From Brassica napus (Eukaryota; Streptophyta; Magnoliopsida; Brassicales; Brassicaceae), in NCBI RefSeq assembly GCF_020379485.1, contig NW_026016783.1, positions 1-64,000 of the forward strand: DNA of 64,000 nt, read 5' to 3'. Positions 1-12,700 of this stretch are shown here, piece after piece. Under the pieces are notes generated by a model. It saw nothing but the letters and a program-made list of their open reading frames with translations, was not told the origin of the DNA and searched no databases. Positions within the stretch are counted from its first letter, which is position 1. The number at the start of each line of letters is the position of its first letter. The position numbers and the translations under genes are program-made.

Positions 1-1489
1 TGGAGTCCCATAAGCTAAATAAGCCTATAACGTTGATATAATTGCTAAGCGCCGAAAAAAACCCGAGATTGATTGGTTCAAAGAAAGAGTTTCATGCATC
101 ACCAAGTGCATTGTGCACATTTACCAGAAGGCCAGCTTCTCCTCATGTTTCAAACTTACTTGGATCCACTTCCTCCAATCTACTGATAATGTCCTGCAAG
201 TATTTTAAAAATTTCAAGATCCCCTATCACCTTCTATACCCTCATCATTCATCATGTTAATCTCAAAGCGACGCACTTAAAGTAAGCAGAAGAGCTCGAC
301 TAGCGCATTGGCCTTTTTGGAGTCTCTGTGAATGCAAAGCACTTCAACTATGTTGCTCTTGCATTTCACTGAAGTCCTTCTCGCCTTCTACAAATGAATG
401 AGTTATCCAAAAGAGGAGCTGTTTCCCAATCCATGGCTCGATTATAGCGTACTGGTCAGGGAGAAAATGCAAGCGATGACAAGGCTAGTTTTGGAGATAA
501 AAGTCTGTGATTTTACACTTGCCCATTCCCTTCAGACGCACTTGTTTTGTGTCACCTCTGAATCATAATATTATCTGAGATTCGCGGTGCCAGATAAGTT
601 CAGCTAGACTGATTAGATTCTCTCCATTGTGCACGTGCATCGGTTGGAGTGGCATGAGCGGATAGCTTTACTCCAGAATCTTCCTGAGAAGCTTTTATAC
701 TCTCAAATGTTGAACGCTGGGAGGGCTAACGGTGAAAACAGGGTCCACTCTGTCTCTGCCATCATCAAAAGAGGATCTGTTGGGACAAGGTTCTTCACAA
801 ATCTAGACGCCTTTGTAGGGGTTGAGTACAGAAGGAGACTCGGCTCTTCTCTCTGAATTTGGGGTTATTTGTTGGTCAAAGGCTTTTCGATATAATGAAA
901 GAAGATAGTGCTCCAATGTCAACTTCCATCTCAAGAAGCGCATTTATTTGATCTCAGTAAGTAGCATTGCTGAACAGAAAGTAAAAACAGTAAGGTTTCT
1001 TTAGTTTCCACGGAACTCGTTTCTGTACAGTTTTTGAAAATGAAAGTTGACAGACCAGGGTCATGGGAATGTCGTTTGTTTCAGTCAGCAATGTAAGGAA
1101 GAGCTGTTCCATAACCTAGCGCCTTCTCTATAAATGCACAGCGAACCTTAAACTGATCTATCTAATCTTGTCCCAGCTGATCAACCTGTGAACAAGGTGA
1201 TTGAGCCCTAATCCACGAAACAAGAACGTGAAAACCTAGTAAAAAGAATAAAAAAACGTACACCTTACCTCATGCTTCAGAGAAGTTTCAGTGTTGTGAA
1301 ATGATAGTGATTTGCTTCGCTCCTCTGCTTGATTCATTTGAACGACCATGTCCTAACCAAGTTAGACAAAAATTCATAACATTTGTGTAAGGCAAAGAAA
1401 CAGAAAAGATAAATCCAAAAATCATGTCAAACTAATATCCCCACTTTTTTTAATCACATAATCTTTTACATTGTTTGGAAAAAAGAAGG
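1..1489. other. degraded intergenic DNA, no gene recognised
   Basis: No open reading frame here looks like a known protein and none continues across plausible splice sites. On the minus strand around 300-480 a few short stretches read like worn coding sequence, but they are interrupted by stops and I cannot assign them. The stretch adjoins a LINE relic at 1490-2106 and may be its decayed 3' part or an older insertion. Confidence 0.4.
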
Positions 1490-2106
1490 ATATCGTACTC
1501 ACTAGCTTGGTGCGTTGAGAGGCTTCAAAAGAAGTATTGGAAAAAGGTTCACTCTTTTCTTTTCTGGAAAGCTGGCGCTGTGCATAAAGATGAACAATTC
1601 AGAGTATCAGTGGGAAACTACTAGGATTGTTTGAGAGCATCGTGTAGGGAATCTCCAATAAAAACTTTGACTATCTCCAATGTTTTGTACATTCCAGACA
1701 TTCGCTAGCCATCAGGAGCAGCAACTTGATTTGTGGGAGCTTCAGCGGTGCGAGCTTCCAATTGAATCAGGTAACCTGATCTAGTTGAATACTCTCCCGT
1801 AGTATTTTTCAGCGATATGGTTCATCTGCTGCTTTCATCCTGCTAGGTTGAATCCCTGGGATTTGGTCCTTATGGAAAGTAGAGTAAGCTGATTTTTGCT
1901 AAGTCCCCATTCCTTTGTCTCTGGCAGGAGCAGGTCCGAGACCTTTAGCGATTGAAGAGCCTCTGGGCCGGGCCCATTGGTCTGAACTGTTTGTCACTGT
2001 GAGAGCCATGGGTCATCCCAGACATTAATCTCCTCCCTTTTCCGACCATCTAGCCTAGTTGCAATCACCAGGAGGTCTCTACCAATCTCCTAAACTAACA
2101 TATTAC
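1490..2106 (-). mobile_element. degenerate LINE ORF2 relic (region before the zinc-binding domain)
   Basis: Read on the minus strand, 2100 down to about 1550 gives pieces typical of plant L1-type ORF2 between reverse transcriptase and the C-terminal zinc-binding domain. These are INVWDDPWLS near 2020, then SLKVSDLLLPETKEW and a GEYSTRSGY-like piece near 1790. The pieces sit in different frames and are broken by stops, so the copy is dead. Compare VGDGETIRLWDDPWLSF in the better LINE at 58533-61871. The relic ends at 2106, exactly where the Helitron-like terminus and satellite begin, so the array may have entered this LINE. No remainder of the LINE was recognised beyond 15110. Confidence 0.6.
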
Positions 2107-2165
2107 TAGACCTGACCTGCACGCCAGCGCGGATATAAATTTTCGATTTTTGGTTATTTATTTAA
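2107..2165 (-). mobile_element. Helitron-like 3' terminus at left edge of satellite
   Basis: Read on the minus strand, the left border of the satellite ends in a GC-rich imperfect hairpin (CGCGC TG GCGTG), a short spacer and CTAG, followed by T. A subterminal hairpin, CTRR end and insertion between A and T define Helitron 3' ends. The hairpin is weaker than in the two clear Helitrons of this window (28987-30504 and 44068-46701). No matching 5' TC terminus was found at the right side of the array, so this may be a solo end. Confidence 0.4.
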
Positions 2166-3438
2166 CTAAATGATGTTACGGTGGCGATATTTCAGGAGAA
2201 TTAATAATATGTAGTTGTTTGAGTTATTAATAATATGTTTTCTTTTTTTGTAGTTTGTCTCAGTTATTTTAAGAAAACAATGAATATGTGGAAAAAAACA
2301 ATCATTTTTAAGGTAAGACTAATTTAATTCTCAATGGCATTTGACTGTAAATATTGTTGAATTTTTAGGGTTATTCTCTAAGTGTACTTCTGTTTTAATA
2401 AAGTAGATGATGGTCAAAGAGGCTTGAAATCTTTGTTGTCTATGTTTTTTTAGAAATAGTGATTTTATAATGGTTAGTCTACTAATTTAGGGATTATATG
2501 AAGTTTTACAAGATTAATTGATAAAAAATTAGGAAGATGTTTATGTACCATGAAAAATAGTGTAAAATACATTAATACAAATGTAGATTGGGTAGAAATT
2601 TCAAAACACACTAAAAAGTATAAGCTTCATTATATAGAGCGTTTAACGTAACACTCAATATTTCATAGTGATACATAGATTTGGGACAAAATTCAAAAAA
2701 TATGACAATATTTTTTTATGGATAGTTCATCCTACACTAACATATGATGATGTTCAAAGAGGTTTTGAACAATTTGTTTGTCTCTCTTTCCCAAGATAAT
2801 AGTGATTTTACAATGGTTATTTTATTGATTTATGGAGTATTATGAAGTTTTACTAATTAATTGATAAAAAATAGAATGATCTCATATATCATGAAGAGAG
2901 TTTAACATACATTAATACAAATTGAAAATGTCATTAGAAAATTTAACACAACAATAAAAGTATAAGCTTCAGTATATAGAGCGTTTAATGTAAAACTAAA
3001 TATTTTCGTAGGGGTAAACACATAAATTTTGAGAAAAATTAAAAAATATAACAATATTGTTTTAATGCATAGTTGCCTCCTGCACTAATATATGATGATT
3101 GTCAAAGATGTTTTAACCTTTGTTGTCCTGTTTCTCTAGAAATAGTGATTTTATAGTGGTTATTCCACTGATTTAGGAAGTATATGAAGTTTTACTAAAT
3201 TAATTGACTAAAAAATTTGAACGATGCTCATGTACCATGAAAGAGAGTTTAGCATAAATTAATAAAAATTTAGAATGTGGATAGAAAATTTATAGCAACA
3301 CTAAGATTATTGGCTTCAGTATATAAAGTACTTACCAAAAACTCAATGTTCTCGTATGGGTTAAACACATAGATTTTGAGAAAAATTTAAAATATAACAA
3401 TATTGTTTTAATGCATAGTGGCCTCATGTACTAACATA

Positions 3439-3757
3439 CTAGGTGATAATCCGCGCCCTGTGCGGAATGAGTAGATTTAAAGAGATTATTAATTTGAATT
3501 AATATATATTATAAAGGTACATTGCATAGAAACAATGGTAAATATTGTAAAATAAAAGTATAGAAATTAATCCTATTTTTTTCTAAACTTGTTTATATTT
3601 TAGTATATTTTCCTATAGGTAGTGTAAGAGAGACGATAAGAGTTATAAGAGTAAGCAAAAAATAATATACAATCATTTATGAAGTAAAGATACGACGAAA
3701 CATAAGCAATAAAGTAATAAAACCCTTCAGATACGAAATATAATAAAAATAATTAAA
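3439..3757 (-). mobile_element. foreign segment with Helitron-like 3' end inside satellite
   Basis: At 3438 the satellite sequence stops in the middle of a unit and resumes near 3757 at a different phase (AACACAACAATAAAAAGTA). The intervening ~318 bp does not resemble the unit. On the minus strand its end reads hairpin CCGCGC/GTGCGG, then ATTATCAC and CTAG, followed by T, as in Helitrons. No convincing 5' TC end was seen on the right. Part of a satellite unit is also missing, so this is not a clean insertion. Confidence 0.5.
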
Positions 3758-6700
3758 ATAACACAACAATAAAAAGTATAAGTTTCAGTATATAGAGCGT
3801 TTAACATAAAACTCAATATTTTCGTAAGGATAAACACATAGATTTTGAAAAAAATTCAAAAAATATAGAAATATTGTTTTAATGCATAGTTGTCTACTGC
3901 ACTAATATATGATGATGGTCAAAGAGGTTTGAAACATTTGTTATTTCTGTCTCTCTAGAGAATAGCGATTTTGTAGTGGTTAGTTCACTGATTTAGAGAG
4001 TATATGAAGTTCTACTAAACTAACTGATTAAACATTTTGAACGATGCTCATGTACCATCAAAGAGAACTTAGCATAAATTAATACAAATATTAAATGTGG
4101 TTATAAATTTTAAAACAACACTAAATATTATAGGCTTCGGCGTATGATGCATTTACAAAAAATTCAATATATTCGTAGGGGTTAACACATAGATTTTTTA
4201 AAAAAATCAAAAATATAACAATATTTTTTTAATGCATAGTTGCCTCATATATTAATATATGATGATGATCAAAGAAGTTTGAAACTTTTGTTATCTCCAT
4301 TTCTCTAGATAATAGCAATTTTGTAATGGTTAGTCCACTAATTTAGGGAGTATATGAAGTTTTACTAAATTAATTTATAAAAGAATTGAACGATGCTCTT
4401 GTACTCTGAAAGAAAGTTTAGCATACATTAATACAAATGTAGAATGTGGTTATAAATTTTAAAACAACACATTTATGTTTTAGTATATAAAGCATTTACC
4501 AAAAACTCAATATTTTCGTTGGGGTTGTTGATACATATATTTTGAGAAAATTTCAAAATATACGACAATATTTTTTTTATGCATAGCTGCATTCTGTACT
4601 AACATATGTGATGTTCAAAGAGGTTTGTAGCCTTTGTTGTCTCCGTTTTTGAAGAAAATAGTGACTTTATAATGGTTATTCCACTAATTTTGGGAGTATT
4701 TCAAAGTTTAACTAAATTATTTGATTAAAAAATTATAATGATTCCAATATACCATGAAATAGAGCTAAACATACGTTAATACAAATGGAGAATGTAGTTA
4801 GAAATTTTAAAGCAACACTAAAAGTATAGATTTCAGTATATACAACGTTTAACGTAAAACTAAATATTTCGTATGGGTTTATACATGGATTTTAAAAAAA
4901 ATCAAAAATATAACAATATCGTTTTAATGCATAGTTTCATCCTAAACTAACATATTATGATGGTCAAAGAGGCTTGAAATCTTTGTTATTTATGTTTTTT
5001 TTAGAAAATTAAGATTTTATACTGGTTAGTCTACTAATTTAGGGATTATATAAACTTTTACTAAATTAATTGATATAAAATTAGAAAGACGCCCATGTAC
5101 CATAAAGAGTGTTTAAAGTACATTAATAAAAAATTTAGAATGTGGTTAGAAATTTTAAAACAACACTAAAAAGGATAAGCTTCATTATATAGAGCGTTTA
5201 ACATAAAACTCAATATATTCATAGCAATACATAGATTTGGATAAAAATTTAAAACAATATGACAATATTTTTATTATGGATAGTTCAGCCTACACTAACA
5301 GCTGATGATGTTCAAAGAGATTTGTAACTTTTTTTGTCTCTGTTTCCCAAGATAATAGCGATTTTATAATGGTTATTTTACTGATTTAGGGAGTATTATG
5401 ACGTTTTACTAAATTAATTTATAAAAACTTAGAATGATCCCATATATCATGAAAGAGAGTTTAAGATACATTAATACAAATTTAAAATGTCATTAAAAAA
5501 TTTAACACAACAATAAAAAGTATAAGCTTCAGTATATAGAGCGTTTAACGTAAAACTCAATATTTTTGTAAGGGTAAACATATAGATTTTTGAGAAAAAT
5601 TCAAAAAATATAACAATATTGTTTTAATGAGTAGTTGTCTGCTGCACTAATATATGATGATGGTCAAAGAGGTTTGGAACCTTTGTTATCTCCGTCTCTC
5701 TAGAGAATAGCGATTTTGTAGTGATTAGTTCACTAATTTAGGGAGTATATGAAGTTCTACTAAAATAATTGATTAAACATTTTCAACGATGCTCATGTAT
5801 CATCAAAGAGAACTTAGAATAAATTAATACAAATATAGAATGTGGCTTTAAATTTTAAAACTACACTAAAGATTATAGGCTTTGCATATGAAGCATTTAC
5901 CAAAAATTCAATGTATTCGTAGGGGTTAACACATAGATTTTCAAAAAAAAATCAAAAAATATAACAATATTGTTTAATGTATAGTTGCCTCCTGTATTAA
6001 TATACGATGATGGTCAAAGAGGTTTGAAACCTTTTTGTCTATGTTTCTCTGGAGAATAGCGATTTTACAGTGGTTAGTCCACTGATTTATGGAGTATATG
6101 AAGTTTAAATAAATTAATTGATTAAAAAATTTGAACGATACTCATGTACCATGAAAGAGAGTTTAGCATAAATTAATACAAATTTAGAATGTGGTTAGAA
6201 ATTTTAAAACAATACTAAGGATTATAGGCTTCAGTATATAAAACATTTACCAAAAACTCAACGTTTTCTTAAGGGTTAACACATAGATTTAAAAAAAAAA
6301 AATCAAAATATAACAATATTACTTTAATGCATAGTTGCCTAATGTACTAATATATGATGATGATCAAAAAGGTTTGGAACCTTTTTTATCTCCATTTCTC
6401 TAGACAATAGCAATTTTTTAATGGTTAGTCCACTAATTTACGGAGAATATGAAGTTTTATTAAATTAATTTATTAAAAAAATTGAACGATGCTCATGTAC
6501 TTTGAAAGAAAGTTTAGCATACATTAATACAAATGTAGAATGTGGCTACAATTTTAAAACAACACTAAAGATTATATGCTTCAGTATGTAAAGCATTTAC
6601 CAAAAGCTCAGAATTTTTCGTAAGGTTTAACATATAGATTTTGAGAAAATTTCCTAAATAATATGACAGTATTGTTTCAACGCATAGTTATATTCTGCAC

Positions 6701-9700
6701 TAACATATGATGATGTTCAAAGAGGTTTGGAGTCTTTGTTGTCTCTGTTTTTGAAGAAAATGGTTACTTTATAGTGGTTATTTCAAAAAGTTAGGGATTA
6801 TTTTGAAGTTTTACTAAATTATTTGATTAAAAAATTATAATGATTCTCATATACCATGAAAGAGAACTATACATTAATACAAATGTGGAATGTAGTTATA
6901 AATTTTAAAACAACACTAAAAATTTTGATTTCAGTATATAGAGCGTTTAACATAAAACTAAATATTTCGTATTGGTTTATACATTGATTTTGAAAAAAAT
7001 CAAAAATATAGCAATATCGTTTTAATACATAGTTTCATCCTAAACTAACATATTATGATGGTCAAAGAGGCTTGAAATCTTTGTTTTCTACATATCTTTA
7101 GAAAATAGCGATTTTATAATGGTTAATCCACTTATTTAGGGATTATATGAAGTTTTACTAGATTAATTGATAAAAAAATTAGAAAGATGTCCATGTACCA
7201 TGAAAGAGAGTTTAAAATACATTAATACAAATGTAGAATGTGGTCAGAAATTTTAAAACAACACTAAAAGTATAGCTTCATTATATAGAGCGTTTAACGT
7301 AAAACTCAATATATTCATAGCGATACATAGATTTGGATAAAAATTCAAAAATATGACAATATTATTTTCAAGGATACTTCATCCTACACTAACATATGAT
7401 GATGTTAAAAGAGGTTTGAAACCTTTTTTGTCTCTGTTTCCCAAGATAATAGCGATTTTATAATGGTTATTTTACTGATTTAGAGAGTATTATGAAGTTT
7501 TACAAAAATTAGAATGATCCCATATATCACGAAAGAGAGTTTAACATACATTAATACAAATTTAAAATGCATTAGAAAATTTAGCACAACAGTAAAAAGT
7601 ATAAGCTTCAGTTTATAGAGCGTTTAACGTAAAACTCAAAATTTTCGTAAAGGTAAGTAAGCACATAGATTTTGAGAAAAAACTCAAAAAATACAACAAT
7701 ATTATTTTAATGCATATTTGCCTCCTTCACTAATATATGATGATGATCAAAGAGGTTTGACACATTTGTTGTCTCCGTTTCTCTAGAGAATAGCGATTTT
7801 GTAGTGGTTAGTCCATTGATTTAGGAAGTATATGAAGTTTTACTAAATTAATTGATCAAAAAGTTTGAACGATGCTCATGTGCCATGAAAGATAATTTAG
7901 CATAAATTAATACAAATTTAGAATGTGGTTAGAAATTTGAAAACAACACTAAAGATTATAGGCTTCCGTATATAAAGCATTTACCAAAAACTCAATATTT
8001 TTGTAGGGGTTGACAGATAGATTATGAGAAAATTTTAAACAAATATAACAATATTGTTTTAACGCATAGTTGCATCTTGCAGTAACAATGGTCAAAGAAG
8101 TTTGAAACCTTTTTTTTGTCTCTGTATCCCAAGATAATAGCGATTTTATAATGGTTATTCCACTGATTTAGGGAGTATTATGAAATTTTACTAAATTAAT
8201 TGATAAAAAATTAGAATAATCCCATATCATGAAAGATTGTTTAACATACATTAATATAGATTTAAAATGTCATTAGAAAATTTATCACAACAATAAAAAG
8301 TATAAGCTTTAGTATTAGAAAAACTCAATATTTTTCGTAGGGGTAAACACATAGATTTTGAGAAAAATTCAAAAAATATAACAATATTTTTTTAATGCAT
8401 ATTTGTCTGCTGCACTAATATATGATAATGGTCAAAGAGGTTTGGGACCTTTGTTGTCTCCTTTTTTCTAGAGAATAGCGATTTTATAGTGGTTAGTCCA
8501 CTGATTTAGGGAGTATATGAAGTTTTACTAAATTAATTTACTAAAAACTTTGAACGATGCTTATGTACCATGAAAGAGAGTTTAGCATAAATTAATACAA
8601 ATTTAGAATGTGGTTAAAAATTTTTATAATAACACTAATGATTATAGACTTCAGTATATAAAGCATTTACCAAAAACTCAATGTATTCATAGTGATACAT
8701 AGATTTGGACAAAAATTCAAAAAATATGACAATATTTTTTTTAAGGATAGTCATCCTACACTAACATATGATAATGTTCAAAGAGGTTTAGATTCTTTTT
8801 TTTGTCTCTCTTTCCCAAGATAATAGTGATTTTACAATGGTTATTTTACTGATTTATGGAGTATTATGAAGTTTTACTAAATTAATTGATAAAAAAATTA
8901 GAATGATCTCATATATCATGAAAGAGAGTTGAACATACATTAATACAAATTTAAAATGTCATTAGAAAATTTAACACAACAATAAAAGTATAAGATTCAG
9001 TATATAGAGCGTTTAACGTAAAACTCAATATTTTCGTAGGGGTAAACACATAGATTTTGAGAAAAAAAATCAAAAAATATAACAATATTATTTTAATGCA
9101 TAGTTGCCTCCTGTACTAATATATGATGATTGTCAAAGAGGTTTTGAACCTTTGTTGTCTCCGTTTCTCTAGAAAATAGCGATTTTATAGTGATTATTCT
9201 ACTGATTTAGGGAGTATATGAAGTTTTACTAAATTAATTGACTAAAAAAATTTGAACAATTCTCATGTACCATGAAAGAGAGTTTAGCATAAATTAATAA
9301 AAATTGAGAATGTGGTTGGAAATTTTATAGCAACACTAAAGATTATAGGTTTCAATATATAAATCACTTACCAAAAACTCAATATTTTTGTTAGGGTTAA
9401 CACATAGATTTGGAGAAAAAGTCAAAAAAATTCAAAAAATATAACAATACTGCGTTAATGCATAGTTGCATCATGTACTTATATATGATGATGATCAAAG
9501 AAGTTTTGAACCTTTGTTATCTCCATTTCTCTAGAAAATAGTGATTTTGTAATGGTTAGTCCACAAATTTAAGGAGTATATGAAATTTTACTAAATTAAT
9601 TTATAAAAGAAATTGAACAATGCTCATGTACCCTGAAATAAAGTTTAGCATAAATTAATACTAATGTAGAATGTGGTTAGAAATTTTAAAACAACACTTA

Positions 9701-12700
9701 AAAGTTTAGATTTCAGTATATAGAGCATTTAACGTAAAACTAAATATTTCGTATGGGTTTATACATGGATTTAAAATATATATATATATAACAATATCTT
9801 TTTAATGCGTAGTTTCTTCCTAAAATATCAAATTATGATGGTCAAAGAGGCTTGAAATCTTTGGTCTCTATGTTTCTTTAGAAAAAAATAGTGATTTAAT
9901 ACTAGTTAGTCCACTAATTTGGGAATTATATAAAGTTTTACAAGATTAATTGATAAAAAATTAGATAGATGCCCATGTACCATAAAGAGTGTTTAAAGTA
10001 TATTAATACAAATGAAGAATGTGGTTAGAAATTTTAAAACAATACTAAAAAGTATAAGCTTCATTATATATAGCGTGTAATGTAAAACTCAATATATTCA
10101 TAGCGATACATAGATTTGGATAAAAATTCAAAAAATATGACAATATTTTTTAAAGGATAGTTCATCATACGCTAACATATGATGATGTTTAAAGTGGTTT
10201 GAAATCTTTTTTGCCTTTGTCTCCCAAGATAATAGCGATTTTATAATGGTTATTTTACTAATTTAGAGAGTATTATGAAGTTTTATTAAATTAATTGATA
10301 AAAAATTAGAATGATCCCATATATCATGGAAGAGAGTTAACATTCATTAATACAAATTTAAAATGTCATTAGAAAATTTAACACAACAATAAAAAGTATA
10401 AGATTCAGTATGTAGAGCGTTTAACGTAAAACTCATTATTTTCGTAGTGGTAAACACATAGATTTTGAGAAAAATTAAAAAAATATAAAAATATTGTTTT
10501 AATGCATAGTTGTCTGCTGCACTAATATATGATGATGGTCGAAGAGGTTTGGAACCTTTTTGTCTCCATCTCCCTAGAGAATAACAATTTTGTAGTGGTT
10601 AGTTCACTGATTTAGGGAGTATATGAAGTTTTACTAAATTAATTGATTAAACATTTTGAACGATGCTTATGTGCCATCAAAAAGAACTTAGCATAAATTT
10701 AATACAAATATAGAATGTGGTTAGAAATTTTAAAACAACAGTAAAGGCTATAGGCTTCGGCATATGAAGCATTTACCAGAAATTCAATGTATTCGTAGGG
10801 GTTAACATATAGATTTTGAAAAAAAAATTCAAAAAATATAACAATATTGTTTTAATGCATAGTTGCTCCTGCACTAATATACGATGATGGCCAAAGAAGT
10901 TTAGAACTTTTTTGTCTTTGTTTCTCTAGAGAATAGCGATTTTGTAGTGGTTAGTCCACTGATTAAGGGAGTATATGAAGTTTTACTATATTAATTGATT
11001 TAAAAATTTGAACGATACTCATGTATCATGAAAGAGATTAGCATAAATTTATACAAATTTAGAATGTAGTTAGAAATTTAAAAACAACACTAAATATTAT
11101 AGGCTTCAATATATAAAGCATTTACCAAAAACTCAATGTTTACGTAGGGCTTAACACATAGATTTCTTTAAAAAATTCAAAAATATAATATTGCTTTAAT
11201 GCATAGTTTCCTCATGTACTAATATATGATGTTGATCAAAGAGGTTTGAAACCTTTGTTATCTCCATTTCTTTAGACAATAACGATTTTGTAATGGTTAG
11301 TCCACTAATTTAGGGAGTATATAAAGTTTTACTAAAATTAATTTATCAAAAAAATTGAAGGATGCTTATGTACCCTGAAAGAAAGTTTAGCATAAATTAA
11401 TACAAATATAGAACGTGGTTATAAATTTTAAAACAACACCAAAGATTATATGCTTCAGTATATAAAGATTATGAAGTTTTACTAAATTAATTGATAAAAA
11501 ATTACAATGATCCCATATATCATGGAAGAGAGTTTAACATACATTAATAAAAATTTAAAACATCATTTGAAAATTTAACACAACAATAAAAAAATATAAG
11601 CTTCAATTTATAGATCGTTTAATGTAAAACACAATATTTTCGTAAGGGTAAACACATAGATTTTGAGAAAAATTCAAAAATATAACAATATTATTTTAAT
11701 ACATAGTTGTCTGCTACATTAAAATATGATGATGGTCAAAGAGGTTAGGAACCTTTGTTGTGTCCGTTTCTCTAGAGAATAGTGATTTTGAAATGGTTAG
11801 TTCACTGATTTATGGAATATATGAAGTTCTACTAAATTAATTGATTAAAAATTTGAACGATGCTCATGAACTATGAAAGAGAGTTTAACATACATCAATA
11901 CAAATTTAAAATGTCATTAGAAAATTTAACCCCACAATAAAAAGTATAAGCTTCAGTTTTTAGAGCGTTTATCGTAAAACTCAATGTTTTCGTAAGGGTT
12001 AACACATAGATTTTGAAAAAAATTCAAAAAATATGAAAATATTGTTTTATTGCATAGTTTCATTCTGCACTAACATATGATGATGTTCAAAGAGGTTTGG
12101 AGTCTTTGTTGTCTCCGTTTTTGAAGAAAATAGTGACTTTATAGTGGTTATTCCACCAATTTAAAGAGTATTTCGAAGTTTTACTAAATTGTTTGATTAA
12201 AAAATTATAACGATTCTCATATACCATGAGAGAGAGCTAAACATGCATTAATACAAATGTAAAATGTAGTTAAAAAATTTAAAACAACATTAAAAATTTA
12301 GATTTCAGTATATAGAACGTTTAACGTAAAACTAAATATTTCCTATGGGTTTATACATAAATTTTGAAAAAAAAAACAAAAAATATAACAATATCATTTA
12401 ATGCATAGTTTCATCATAAACTAACATATTATGATGGTCAAAGAGGCTTGAAATCTTTGTTGTCTATGTTTCTTTAAAAAATAGCGATTTTTAATGGTTA
12501 ATCCATTAATTTAGGGAATATATGAAGTTTTACTAGATTAATTGATACAAAATTAGAAAGATGTCCATGTACCATGAAAGAGAGTTTCAAATACATTAAT
12601 GCAAATGTAGAATATGGTTAGAAATTTTAAAACAACACTAAAAAGTGTAAGCTTCATTATATAAAGCGTTTAACGTAAAACTCAATATATTCATACCGAT

